From assembly GCA_026261815.1 (NCBI GenBank), contig JAMPIT010000894.1, forward strand, positions 51,185,147-51,249,146: a stretch of 64,000 bases of DNA. Reading direction: 5' to 3'. The notes under the pieces are model-generated. The model worked only from the letters and a program-made list of their open reading frames with translations. It ran no database searches and was not told the DNA's origin. Source of the stretch: Monarcha castaneiventris obscurior (lineage: Eukaryota > Chordata > Aves > Passeriformes > Monarchidae). Below, in pieces: positions 25,001 to 38,200 of the stretch (within the stretch, counting starts at the first letter, position 1; each line of letters opens with the position of its first letter). Position numbers and translations under genes: made by a program.

Positions 25001-26989
25001 AAGGGACATGAACAGCCCATCTCTGCTCACATAATATCAAGCTCTGCTTAGTTTTGTTTTGAGCCTTTTTTCCCCTCTCAAAACCCTTGACATTGTTTTC
25101 TAGCTATAGTAATACTTAAATAAAAAACCAGGCAACATTTCCACATGTGATACTGAGTATGTCACCCTATAACAGCCCTTAATTTCATAATTTGTACATG
25201 TTTAGATTTAAAAAATTATATGCAGAGTATTTTTAATATAACCAAACACAAGGTGCAACCCTGAGGACTTCCAGGTCTCCCAGAGTGTCAGGAACTGTTT
25301 AATACATCACCATAAAAGTGAAAGTCCAGAAACTTTTTTTTCACATTTTCACAGCAACCAAAAGTCACCTTCATTTCACAAGTCCCACAAATGTTCTCCA
25401 AAGGAGAGGAGCTAGAAATGGGAGAGGCAAGAGCATTCCAACACCAAAAAAAAGCAAGAAAATAGATATAAAAGAAAAATCTGCTCTGGGAAGGCACTTT
25501 CATTGAAAATGTAAATAAAGAAGCTGCACCATGAAAAGTCCCATTGCATCTCATGCTTAGGACATCAGTCTATGCTGGAGACAGTAAGTCCCTGGCATGG
25601 GGCAATGTTTCAACAATGATGAGAGCACATTCCAGACACAGCACAGTGTTATATTTTGCAATTCATGTTGGCTGCATTTTTCTTTTGTAACTCAACATAA
25701 TTTGGCTCTTTTAACATTCTTCTTACTTTTCCTTCATTTAATGATTTTTCCAGAAGTGCTTAAAATCAAGGATGTTCTGAACACTAAATTATAAAACCTG
25801 GCATATGAAGCCTCAAATTCCTATAAATAGATGAATATCCCATTTTCTGGAACTCCAATCAGCTTCCGCTTTTTATTTCACCTCTATTAGATGGCAATCT
25901 CAAGAGCATTTTTACAACTGCTGAATATTCATTGCTGCTTTTTCCTTTAAAGAAAATCTATTGATTAACTGATTTTCTAGCTTACATCGAAGTGCAGGTC
26001 CCAACTAAAAAAGAAAATAATGTGGGTATAAAAGTAACAAAGTTTATACCTCATAAGTTAGAAGGATGGCAGAATTTCAACAGCAAATCTCAGTTTGAGA
26101 GATGACTGAAGCTCTGCACCTCACTGACTACACTGGTGTCTAAGAGTGCCATGCATCTTCTGAACTTATCTTAATATTTCTGGAATAATCCAACTTTTTA
26201 TCCACCTCATGTTCCCCAACCTACATTTTCCCAGGATGAGAACCAATGTTTGTATTAAATAGATGCTCTAACTCAGGGCTGGCAGGAAGATCCCTGCTGG
26301 ATAGCATGGACACTCAGAGAAAGCAGAGAGGATGGAGCTCTGCAGGTACCAGCACACCACAGTTTTGTCTCCCACTCTGCTGCCAGCAGTTGCTCCTCTG
26401 ACCACTTCCAGCTGTCAAACCCCCTCACCAGCACTGCAACAGGAATCTCAACAGCAGCATCTGCCCTGGGTCTGCCCAGACACTCCTGTAGCCATGCCAG
26501 GGAGATGAGCAGCACCGAGTCAGGGCTGCAGGCAGCACTGGGAGCCCTGTCCCACGCTCAGTTGTCAAAGCATGCACTCACCTTTTCACTTGCAAGTCCG
26601 TGGCAATGTGAGATCAAACCAGACTTGCTCTTTGTTCACAGCTGTGTTCATAGCAGAACTTATATAAAAATCAAAGGGACAAAAGGCTCTCACACAACAC
26701 ACACCTAAAATAACCTTACTTCAGCTGTGCCTTGGCAAAAAGCCTAGGCAGCAGCAAATTTTTTCCCTTTAGCTAGCAAACAGACCCTATTTTACTTTTT
26801 TCCAGGGCCCACATCCGTATAAACTCTAGTTTTGGTATCAGCATTTATAGGTTTCATATGGCAAACCACTTCCTCAGTAAAGACACAGTTAGTATATTTT
26901 CACATTTTCATTTGGCAGAATACTTGTGGACTGTGGGAGAGAGTAAGGAGAAACCATAAGGGACAGAAATCAGATCTAGAAAAATCAAG
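22011..26989. other. Non-coding stretch, no gene seen
   Basis: Contains an A run of 13 at 22716-22728 and a T run followed by a C run near 23239-23260. A block at about 25895-25985 has enhancer-like texture but too little to call. The minus-strand frame at 24363-24737 (124 codons) is serine-rich, lies in a GC-richer patch and matches nothing I recognise. Confidence 0.55.
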
Positions 26990-29900
26990 GTGTGTTTCTT
27001 AAGACATGATAGATCAAATATGCAAAAATCACTAAGTAGAGTGTTTCAAGCTCACTTTCTGCCTTTCTTTTCTCAGCGCAGCTATTGCAGCCGCTCAGAC
27101 CTTCCTGGTGGGATTTCATGTAGGTGTGTGCAAGCATTGTGTTCAGAGGGACTAAAGCAGCCACATCACCATCTTCACTACTACAGAGAAGAAAACCAAA
27201 GTTTCCAGCACAGGTTAGGTATTCTTCTATCTTCATTGTCTTTCTGTTCTCAACAGCTTAGAAACAATTCAAAACTAAACCCTGTTCCAACAGGCAAGGA
27301 GTACATTTGTCATTTCAACCTTATATTTGAAACAGGAGATCCAAAATCCAATACACAAACTCTTCAGGCTCCAAGACAAAGATTGACATTAAATACCATG
27401 GCTTTAAAATAAAATAAAACCCCAGTCCTCAGCCTGAGCTAGTATTAGTGACTGCAGAGTCCCAGGAGCTGGCTTTTGCCTCTTAACAGTTTACACATCA
27501 ATGTGTTGAATTGGTACTGATAAAGACACAAGGTCAGTAAAACAGGAGCACACATTTCAGTCTGTCACTGCTGTGGCAGGGACCGACGTCAACCCTTTCA
27601 TCTGCCGGCTCCATCACAGAACATCAAAATGATTTTTTGTAACACTTTGTGAATATTTATTTTCAAAAAAAAAAACAATCAACCACCCATCCTGAAACAC
27701 TTTACCTGGCCTGTAACAAACAGGAGCTGAAAAAAATGAGATAGCAAAAGGTCAGTCCACTGTTGGTACAATCAAACGCTTCCAATTGCCTTGCACTGGG
27801 GATGGAAAGCCATGTTCAAATCCTGTACACAGGGCATGCTTGACAGTGCAGTTTCTTTAGATGAAGAAAACTCATGTTTGAAAATTACTCAGATCATGAT
27901 CTTTGACAACAAATTGACCTAAGTTTTAATTGTTCACGGGCTTGACTCTCAATAGGTTGGTTTTCCCAACTGCAGTGCCTGGGAAAGTGCATAACCCAGC
28001 CAGCACCCAAAGACTTCTCCACAAGAGTTTATAATGGTCTGTTTCTGTTTACAGCAAAGTTCTTGTGTAGACATTTTCCACCTGTTTTATCTGTTGGTGG
28101 TACCCCATCTGTCTTTTGAAGACAGTTAATGATCAACAGGCCACTTCATTCTACTGAACAAGTCTTAAAATATTTTTTTCCTTCACACGCCATTAGGTCT
28201 CATGAAGCACATGCTGAAGAGCATCTGATCAAGAAATCAGATCAGATTTTCAAATTAAAAAGCATCACCAAAAAAAAAGAAAAAAAAAAATCAGAAATAT
28301 TTCCCAAATTTGCAAACACTCATTTTCAGGGTGAAATATGGATTCCAGAATAAATACAAAGCTCACATCTGACTTACGAACTAAAAAGTTACTTTTCTGA
28401 AGTAAAACTATGATCTGATATAGATTCGTTATGAATATAACCTGCAGTGGATAAACAGCTTCTGTTTTACTGGAGGACAGCATGGATATCAAGAGAAGAG
28501 AGCAATTGTGGATCAGTGCCAGGTTATACCACAGCTGAAAATATGGCTCACTCCCCTTGCTATAGAGAATTGGAATCTAAAAATACTATGCCATGGTCCA
28601 TTATTTTAATCTAAGTTTGCAGCTATTCTACTTTCTCTGAAATTTTTACACTCTGCCCTGAAGTAGGCAATGAACTACAAATCAGCACATACAACACAGC
28701 AAACTGCAGGGAAAATGCAGCATCTCTGGGTACCACTGCCCCACACAGAAAACTCAGTGTACTTAAGGTACACTTCCTTTCCCTGGTACACTGGTTTTAT
28801 TTTGCAGCTTTGGACCAGTAAGGGAAAATGAAAAGCTGTTTTCCTGTATGATCAGCACAGTCTAAAAGTATACGACCCATAAGGATAACATTTATAGTCT
28901 GTAAATATTAAGAATTTTTCAATATCAAGCTAGTTTAAAAAAATCATTTGTTTTCACTATTAAATAAGGTACGTGAAGTATAGTTTATAAATCAAAATTA
29001 TTTGAAAAGACATCATAAAGCAGAAAAGCATTTAGCTGCTCTTACAAAGATTTTGCAACTTTATCCATAACTTTTAGGAAAAATTTATTGTGAGCTGAGT
29101 ACTAAAAACTTAGATCACACAAAACTGCTTATTAAAATCAACTGATATTTCATTAGCAAAAAAAATATTAATTACTATCATAATTAGAAATATCTGACTT
29201 AAGGAAAACAAAGAGCAGATATTCTTATTACTGCGAATGAAGGCAATGTTCGTTTCCAGTCAAAGACTGAGATTTTTATTCTGCCGTTCACTTCGCTTTG
29301 TAACAAGAACATTTAAGTGTACGAAATATAAAAAGTAAAGACATGAACCAAAAGGTGAATAAGAAAAAATCCTTCCCTTTTAAACCATAAACTGTTCCTT
29401 CAAATTATGTGACTAAAGAAATGCTCATATTAGGGCTTGAAAGTATTTTTCAAAACTATAAATCGTGAAGAGGAAAGAAGGCAGTGCACTAATGCAATAT
29501 AGATGTAAAGTTCAATTTGTTTTACACAGCACAGCAGCACATCTTAGTACTTAGACATGACATTTACTTTTCTATCTTTTAATCCATCCCAATAAACAAG
29601 CAGACATTTATCCCACAAGCCACTTTTTCAAGTTCTCTGTAGGACTGCTGAGTGCATTCGTGCCTGCTGCTGGCCTGCAGAGTGGAGGGCTGGAGAGCAG
29701 TAAATGCTTTAGCCTTGCATAGATACTTTGCACTCACACTGCACTGAGCGCAGAAACTTCTGAGAAAAAAATCAAAAAAACCCAAACAAAAATAATAATT
29801 TTTTAAAAACCCCACATAGATATTGCCCAAGATATTGCTACGTCTTCCACATGCTCCCCCTTCAGTAACCTGAACAAAGACAAACTAGCAGGACTAAGGC

Positions 29901-31725
29901 CAAAGAATTGCTCCAAGAGACATTTACCATCATTGAATTAAAAGACTCATCAGGAAGGGGGTGGATGGTGCAGGGTTCTGCTTATTTCACAGCTCTACTG
30001 GCCTACCTGCAAACTTGGATGCCACCATAGATTCAGATAAAAACCAAAGCCTTGACCAGCAGCTGACTTATTGCTGAAAGTAGACTTAATTCCTTTTACT
30101 TCCACTGGAACAAGGAGTGAAAGCTGAGATCACGTTTCATTACTAAAATGGAATTTTTGGAAGAGAAATGGTAGGGCAAATTCATCCCTTTGGAAAACCT
30201 TTGCAACCTCAAGATAATAGTCAGGTCTGTGATGTGACTGAGGCAACCAGTATCATATTTTGGGGGCCAGCTTATTGGGTATGCTTCTGTAATTACAAGT
30301 TTAAATCTAACCAGCTAGAGGAACAGCAGTAATAGTACTTAATTCCAAAAGATCTGCATTTAAATACTTTTTCTTCTATTAAGTAAAATTCTTTATGAAA
30401 TCATGTCCTCTGTTGTTTTTTTTTTTTTTTTTTTTGCTTGGCCCAGTTTTCAGTATTGGAAACTGCTGAAATCCATCTCAGGGAGACTCATTAGCTGGGC
30501 AGACAGAGAGCCTACAGCTGGAACACACCCCTTCTGCATGGAAAAACTGCTGTATCCTCCCTCCTTTCAAGCTAAAAGAGACCCTCAAATCAATGTGTAA
30601 AAATCTGTTTTAGAAGATCAACAGGAAACCTGCAAGCTACAGCAGTGTAAACTGGGCAAGAACAGTCCAGGTCCTGCCTCCTGAATCATGAGAGCTCTCC
30701 CAGCCTTGCTTCAGCCTTCTTCTCATCAGCCAAAAGGAACATATGCTGTTCTATGCTGAAAAGTCATTTAATCCCCCGAGTTTTGGCAAACAACTAACAC
30801 CCTTTGAAAAATGCATTGCATTCAGTATTTGCCATCCAGTCTCCCAATTCCTTCTTCAATAATATACAAAAAAAACCATGAAGAAACTTCACAAAAGGAA
30901 AAGGTATCATCACCAGAGGGACACAAAGGTGTGTAATGTAATCATGAAACATAAGCAGAATCAAGCTCAACAGCAGTCATTTTCTAGAAGAACTAATCCA
31001 TCATTTATGATGGTTTGCTGTTAAGTGTGAGTTCTTGCAGCTTGGATAAGCTGAGCTCAGCTGAGCTGTTGCTAGACATGCTTTATCTTTGCCTCCATGC
31101 TAAGTGCAAATATGCTAAGCTCTCAAAATCACTTTTTTTTTTTTTTTTGGCAAGCCAGCAAACAAATAAATACTTCTCTGTGATGGCTTGTTTGACAAGA
31201 CTGCCATTTTTTTTCTATGGACAGCCTCAAAGCTGTGCAAGAGGTGTATTTTTCATCAGTATTAGTTTTGCGGGATTTATTGATTTTCTTTTTTCTCCAA
31301 GCTCTTTAAACATATTTGCATATCTAGTAGGAAGAAAATGTAGACTCTTAAATATTATAAAACCCAGTGAATACTTTCAAGCACTAAAAGAAGCAGGAAC
31401 TACCAATATGGAAACAGTATAACTATGTTACAGAATTTAAGAAAAAGCTGCAAATCCAAAGAAATCCTTGCTATAACTTATGCAGCTTAATGTGCAAAGA
31501 TATTTAAGGTTTCAGTCCTGCCAGGATCCCAATCCAGCAAACTACTTAAGGATGCTCATATGAAACAAAATGAAAAATCTCACATGTTTAAAACCTGACA
31601 CCTGCTGAAATGCTTTGCTACATTAGGGCCAGCAGCCTCAGCACTTCCCAGACAAGCTGCTTGTCAGTCGTCACTGAAATCAGTTGTGCTGTCCTTTGGC
31701 ACTTGCCTTTAACCTGCTGAAATCC
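26990..31725. other. Non-coding stretch with homopolymers, no gene seen
   Basis: A T run of 20 lies at 30416-30435 and one of 16 at 31133-31148. A 14-bp palindrome AGCTGAGCTCAGCT is at 31049-31062. The 140-codon open frame at 26990-27412 contains a good acceptor-like tract at 27060-27076, but the translation is not protein-like. No mobile element was recognised before the GC-rich duplication at 31726. Confidence 0.5.
30416..30435. repeat. T homopolymer, 20 bases
   Basis: Uninterrupted T run. It could be a mononucleotide microsatellite or the reverse-strand A tail of a retroposed sequence, but I see no recognisable element body beside it. Confidence 0.9.
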
Positions 31726-31785
31726 AAGGCACGCCTCTGGCTGCCCTGGGAGCTCAGGGCACGCCTCGGGCTGCCCTGGGGGGTC
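31726..31785. repeat. GC-rich 30-bp tandem duplication
   Basis: Copy 1 (31726-31755) and copy 2 (31756-31785) share 'ggcacgcct', 'gg' and 'gctgccctggg', differing at only a few positions. The GC-rich unit stands out from its AT-rich surroundings and lies about 90 bases upstream of the LTR-like block. It may belong to the same retroviral element, for example an extended U3 or adjoining internal sequence. Confidence 0.85.
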
Positions 31786-31875
31786 AGCAGCCCCAGCAAG
31801 GGGGTCCCAGACCATGGCAAGAAGCCCAGAATGGCACCGGCTTTGACCTCAGCCCATGGGAAAAGTTACCAACAC

Positions 31876-32330
31876 TGTGAGAAACATTGCAAGCCACGAG
31901 AGTGTGAAAATGAGTAGTGGTTTAGTATTTTACAAGGTAAAAATGTAGATTTTAGGGTTTTTAATATGAGGACGAAGGGTTTAAGATGGAGGATTTTGGG
32001 CGTTGCCCTGTTCTTCTTCTTCTCCTTCTCCTCCATCTTCTCTGGTGGTGGTGGCACAAAATGATTGGTAGAATGAAAAAGAGGTAGAAATTGCATGTCT
32101 AAAATAGGTGCAAATTAATTGGTATAGAATAGTAAATAATAAATACGTTGTGAAGAATGCTTGGATCATGGAAAGGGCACAAAAAGGACGGGACAGCCCA
32201 GGACTGGGCAGTTCCCGCTCGGACTCGGCTGCATCAGATGTGCGGCCGGAGCTGAGAGCTGGCAGAGATAAGGAGAAACCAACAACCTGAAACAACATCT
32301 GCAGGCGTTTCTCATCTGTTCAGGCTCGAG
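31876..32330 (+). mobile_element. Endogenous retrovirus LTR-like block (solo or fragment)
   Basis: The block runs from a TG start ('tgtgagaaacattgcaagcc') through 'ttaagatggaggattttggg', a TTC-rich run (32011-32040) and 'gcacaaaatgattggtagaa'. It continues with a TATA-like 'ggtatagaatag' (32121-32132), 'gaatgcttggatcatggaaa' and a GC-rich segment. Its right part reads 'aacatctgcaggcgtttctc' and 'atctgttcaggc'. The U3-R-U5-like order and my recollection of passerine LTRs support a plus-strand LTR. No clear target-site duplication was found, so both ends are uncertain, and no gag, pol or env adjoins it. It appears little degraded compared with the CR1 copies. Confidence 0.65.
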
Positions 32331-34857
32331 GTAAAGCTTCCCAGAGGTGAAGATAAAGAACCTGTATTTGTGGGGAGTACCTAACTCCCACATTAACCCC
32401 CTCAAACACCCCATGGTTTGTGCATGCACCACCTCTGGCTTGTCTCAGCACAGCTGCTGTTTCACCATTGAAATACTCAGAGTACCCATGGTTTCTAAGG
32501 GTTTGACACAACTCTTTGAGGAATTCAAGAGAAATCTGGTACAGAAACCCCCAGTAACAGCAACACGAAATAGAACACGTCCCTCATGCAATAGCTTAGA
32601 TTCATAACGTTGGTTTAATGCCTCTTAGGGGATGGCTGCACATCCCACCTACCTTCAGGTCTACAGGGAAGCTGCTGCCCCCAGTAGCTCACTTAGAAGT
32701 GACACACTTTCCATGACATGGGGTTTCTCTGCTTAGAGCACAAGTTCCATTCTGTCCCTGGTTCTTGTGCAGCCCAGTGAGTCACTCACACCCTGATTCT
32801 GCAAAATGCACGTCTAGCCAGGAAGATACAGAGCGTGTGCTTAAAGCCAAACCATTTCATTAAGGTTTGAGCATGTTCTTTGTCAGATAAAGCAAGTTTC
32901 TGCCTTGTAGAAATAATCACATTCCTTGCTTTGCACTATTCCTTTGTCTTCCAATAACCCTAAGCAATCTAGCTCTTGGCTGCCAGATTTGGTAGGGACA
33001 CTGGACACACTCAAAAACCTGTATTTTCTGGACTAGATGGGAACTCATCAAGTTGAAAAATTTAATAGTGCTGAGAAAAAATTTCAGTCTATTTTATCCT
33101 CTACTGTGTGAACATAACTCTCAGTTAAAGACCATTAGGGTAAATTGAGTAACTCTAAAATGTGAAAATTTGGCCAACACATTTTTTTAGACAAATTAAA
33201 TACACACAGATTGTAGCTGGCAATCTATTTCCAATGATAAAGTAAAAGACACAGCAATGGGCTGTACAGACCTTCACAGCTTTCGTACTAGAAACAAAAT
33301 GCACAGCCACCAAGTCTTTAGACCTGTGTCTCAATGAAGAAACAGTACCAAAAATATGTAGCTGTGGACAAACAATGGTCTTGCAAATGACAACGTGGAT
33401 TCATGTAGAAAAAACAGCACAAGTGGAGAGGATCTTGTGAATAACAAGTCGAACAAGGAACAATGACATCACAACTCAAGCTCAGATAAAAATTACTTTA
33501 TCATTTAGGAGAGAAAAAAAAGAAAACCAATAAAAGAGAACAAGGGTGAAATATAAGGGCTGCTTTTGGTTATATGCAAGTTTGTTTCATTCTTTACCAA
33601 TATCCTAAAGAGTCCATGCACATACTGTCCTGTTTTGATAAAAGGAGGTGATACAAGAGCTCCATATCTGTGGGAAAAGACAGTGTTTAAACACATGAAC
33701 ACTGCATCAGCACACTGTGGGAGTGGCACAGCATGGTGGTTCACAAGCATTTGCAACTTAATCAGTCAACTTCTGCTCCCCTATACAGAAATTACTGGCA
33801 CAAACGGGTATTTTGAACATCAAAATTGAAAACCCACACTGTGATTCGAAAGCCAGGTTACTAGGAAAAAAATATGGTAGGGTGTAAGATTGCATCCCTC
33901 CTTTTAATTAAAATAAAAAGAAAATATTATTTATCAAGTGAACCTACCAGCTTCTTGTCAACACAAGCACTTCATTCATCACCAAAGTTTTGTTGGACCA
34001 GGGAATATTCCTTTGTAACTGCAGTGTTAAAAAACCTACCTTGACCTAATGATATTACTGCCTATAATTGCTAGTGGCACTTTAAAGGCTGAACTTTCAT
34101 GGTGCTGTTGCAACTGCATACAGTGAGACACAACAGGTTTTCTCCAGTTGTTTTTCAGCTTGTAAACCAATTCTCCAGTTGTATTTTCAGCTTGTGAACC
34201 AATACTGATCAACTCTGAACTGTGATGGATCCCTGTCAACAGAGCTGACTTGCACTGAACTTTGGCCAACTGCTCAACTTTTAAACAACCCCACTGAAGA
34301 CCCTTTCTGCATCACTTTTTTTAACTTCAGAAGAATATTTTGGACAAACCATAAACAACAAGTGGTTTCTCACTATTTCCTTATATTTTAGTGTGTTTAG
34401 CTACTGGTTTTGATCCATTTGCACAATATTGAGGGCAACATTACAAAATAGTGCTCACAGTCCAAGGAAAGAGTGCACCCAACTACCATTAAAATCAGAG
34501 CCACATCTAGCTGCCTTTTGTTTTGAAGGGGTATGAGAATGGGCATAGCTACTTCTTGGGCTCATTAAAGGTAATTCCCCCTCTTTCTTAGCAGACTAAA
34601 CTGAGAGTAAAAGGCAGAGGAGGGCTTTGTTCACCCCACACACACTGTGTACTTGTGCAGAAAGGCAAAACCTGATTGTCTTAGTAACACATTGAAGGTT
34701 ACTGCCCTCCCTGCTATCACACTGCCTGCTCAAACAAACAAGGTTATTGTAAAATTGAGACATCAGGCACTTGTGCTAAGTTTATCAAGCAAAAAACAGT
34801 TCTGATGGCTCCAGAAAGCTTTTATCCATCCAAGGTATTAAAGGGACTACAGATATT
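32331..34857. other. Non-coding stretch with a small tandem duplication
   Basis: AT-rich unique-looking sequence between an LTR-like block and a CR1 copy. The only structure I see is the 31/32-bp tandem duplication at 34140-34202. Open frames are short and on opposing strands. Confidence 0.55.
34140..34202. repeat. Tandem duplication, 31/32-bp unit, two copies
   Basis: The unit 'ttctccagttgt...ttcagcttgt.aaccaa' occurs at 34140-34170 and again at 34171-34202, with one inserted base and one or two substitutions. The near-identity suggests a fairly recent slippage or duplication event, possibly polymorphic. Confidence 0.92.
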
Positions 34858-35242
34858 TCATAGGAGGTTGGAAAACACTTCCAAGATCATGAAGTCCAGC
34901 CCTTGACTGATCACCACATTGTCAACTAAACCATAGCACTAAGTGCCACATCCAGTCATTTCTCCAACACTTCCAGGGATGGCAACTCCACCCATTCCAA
35001 ATGCTCAACCTTTTCAGTAAAGAAATTCTCCTGATGCCCAGCTCGAACCTCCCCTGCTGCAGCCTGAGGCCATCTCATCTCATCATCAGCTGCCCGAGAG
35101 AAGAGGCCAACCCCACTTCTCTTCTCAGGTGGTTGTAAAGAGCAGAAAGGTCTCCCCTGAGCCTCCTCTTCTCCCAGCTTCCCCAGCCATTCTTCACAGG
35201 ACTCGTGCTCCAGACCCTACCCCAGCTCTGCTGCCCACATCT
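34858..35242 (-). mobile_element. CR1 LINE 3' fragment, about 385 bp
   Basis: Starts at 'tcataggaggttgg' and follows reverse-complement CR1 order: 'gatcatgaagtccagccctt', 'cacttccagggatggcaact', and 'aaaggtctcccctgagcctc'. It then continues through 'ctcttctcccagcttcccca', 'cacaggactcgtgctccaga' and 'ccagctctgctgcccacatct'. It is diverged but continuous, 5'-truncated at about 35242, and non-coding. Confidence 0.93.
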
Positions 35243-38200
35243 ACAGAACTGAATATATTTTCACTCATAATTAGATTTCTACTAGACTTTTCATCATTTT
35301 GTGATTAACTTATCTAACTGGCCATCCACTGAATTTTTAGGAATATGTCAAGAAACCACAGTGCATTTAATTATTTATCATGTAAACACATCATTAACTG
35401 CACAAATTTAAATCCAGAGCAAATCTCTCTTTTCAAGGTGGTGTCACCTTCCATGGCAGCACTAAAATGGACAACATTATAAAATATATGTTTTAAATTG
35501 TATCCTGTTTTTCTCCTATTAATACCCGACAGGTGCATGGAGTACCAGCACTGTTCAGACCACCACCGAGACAAAACAAGAAGTCAGCTTTTACAAGCCC
35601 TGTATGAGTGGCTGCTTTATGTGATTTATTACAGCAGAAGCCACATAAAACGCTGTGTGTGGTCTTTGGGAGAGAAGGCCTTAGGCAGTGATGCTGCAGC
35701 AGGAAGGGTTTGCAGCCTCCCCTCCTCCAGAGGAGAGCAAAGCCACAGAACAGACCAGGACAAGCAGACTGAACACAAGACAGGCCTCTCCTGAACTCCA
35801 AAGAACTTTGAGGAGGAGACAAGACTTCCTATATTAAATAGGCTGCCAAGCAATGATGTCAGCCAAGCTTTAGTATTGTATTTCCCTGGGTTTTTTTAAA
35901 CTCTTCTTCACCCAATCAACACTGCATTGTTCAACAATAAACACAGCCGATTCCTCCTTTTATGCAGAATGAAGCAAGTGTTTACCAGCTGTCTCAAAGT
36001 CATGAAAGAGCAAAAAGAAAAACTGAAGTATCTGGCCATCCTAGTACATCATACTACCAAAGCATTTGAACAGGTTACACTTACTTCTATGTTAGCATTA
36101 AAGAAGAATAAACTAACAGTGATCTTGGACTACATTTGTATAATAAACAATTAATCTACATACCTGTAAAAAGTTACTCATTAAAAATTTGACTTGACAG
36201 ATTTAGCTCTACAAGAACAGAAAGCTGTCATACTTAAAGGCTGTAACATAGTTCTCCCCCACAGCCCCTGGCAAAGGAGAGATTGACACAACTTTTAAAC
36301 ATCCCTAGTTAATACATTGGCAAAAGGCAGAAGAATTTATATGCCTCTTGTGAAAGGTTTTGTTAAAATTGCATCTATTTTTGCAGCAGATCTTATAAAT
36401 CCAAATCCATCTGCAAATATCCCTCAGTTTCCAGAGCACTGAAGCCATCAGGAACTCAGCTCATCTGAGATCAATGACGAAATCCCTGCCTTCCCACATG
36501 CTCTGTGTCATATGCAGATTGCATATTGCCTGAAAAAATAAATAGCAAACCCCTGACAAAAAGGCAAGGTAGGGATTTATTCTTGCTTTGCTTGTAGGTA
36601 CCACATATTTGAGCTTGAACTCTAAAAATTCCAGGAAGCCAAAGAGCAAATCAGAACAAACAAATCAAGCACAGCACAGTTTTCCCAGGTCTGCCACAGC
36701 CAGTCTGCTCTTACAGCAGTTCCTGTAGGAAGTGGTCTCCTTGCACACCGGTTTTAATTACAAATGTTTGAGACCATGTCCTACTTCGAAACACTTTTTG
36801 GTCTTTCTTGACTCCTGGATCATGTTCTCGGGTGTGCCTCAGACTAAATGAGACTTTGGGTATTCACTAGTTTATTTTTGCTATAATTTACTTTGTATTT
36901 ACCTTTCCTACATATATGTTGAAATCACTAAAGAATGAATAGCCACAAACCTTCCTAGGAAAGGCATTACAGTATGTTCTGTGAACTAACTTTTCTCATC
37001 AGACACTTATGAAAACCTGCCTCCACCAGAACACTTATCATAGAAACCCCCAAAATGCACTTCCCTACCCTCACCACACCACAGTATGTGATGTGCCACA
37101 GCCATTTCCTCCTCCTGAGGACGCACATAATTGTGGTATCTGAGATAATGCTACGAGCATGGAGAAATGTTAACTTTTGAAATGGAAAAATGATAGTTTG
37201 TACAGTAATTGCAGGCTATCATAAATGCCAGAGTTACTTAACTGTAAGACAGAACAAAGGCTGGCCCCAGTTTGAGGCAGTTAAACTCCACAGCAATCAA
37301 AATAAAAATAAAAAGTCTTTGACACAAATGTGTTTTTTTGTTTTTTACTGGAAATTGTGAAGAAGTTCAGCCTCAATAAATCAGAGGTTGAGCCAAGCCA
37401 AACTACAGGTCTCCCCTCCATGAAGACCCTGCCCTGGGGCCTTTGGGTTTTCTGGGAAGGGAAGGAAAAAAAAAAAAAAAAAAAAGAGGAACATCCACAA
37501 ACTTGAAATATTCTTTCCAGAAATATCAGCCATCAGCCAGGTCAAAGGGAGGCAGGCCCTGTGGAGTCAGGCATTGCTTTGCACAGACCTGGAGCCATGA
37601 CAAAATTTGTCTGGTATTTCAGATATTATCTCATCGCCACCCATGGGCACTTTGTTTGTGGAATCAAATCCACAACAAGTAATGAACATATTGATTTGGC
37701 AAATAAAGTTGCATGTCAGTATTTCTCCAAAACCTAGAGTTATAGTTACTTATATTTAGTATATGCAACAACTAATACAGCCATTGAGCTAATACAGCCT
37801 GAAAGCTCAAATAATTCTTTTATGACACTGAGATGGGTCAGATGCCTCCTTAAAGTAAATCCCTCTTTAGCAATATTTTTCAATGTTTGCCTCCCCATCT
37901 CATTTTCTTCAAACCAATTACCACTGTGCCCATTCCTTCAATTTATTTTGGAGGTACCTAGGCTGTGAGAGGGGAGAGAGAACAAAAAAAAAGTTTTAAA
38001 TTGAAAAAATCTTTATAGATCTTGAATACATTTTTAACAAAAACTTGAGGCAGTGTGAAAAACTCTTTATATATTATCCTTTCATTGGAACTTTTCTCCC
38101 CAGGTTAGTTCTTGTTATTAAAGAGTTCTAGCTACTTACTCTTTTTCCCCTTCTCCTCTCCTTTCTGACACACTGTATTCACTTTTGAAAGGAATTGGGA

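Noticed and set aside
31618..31815. Minus-strand frame with a repeated PGQPEAC-type peptide
   Set aside because: The peptide repeat is simply the translation of the 30-bp GC-rich DNA duplication.
37466..37485. A run as the tail of a processed pseudogene
   Set aside because: No recognisable coding remnant or target-site duplication lies immediately upstream.
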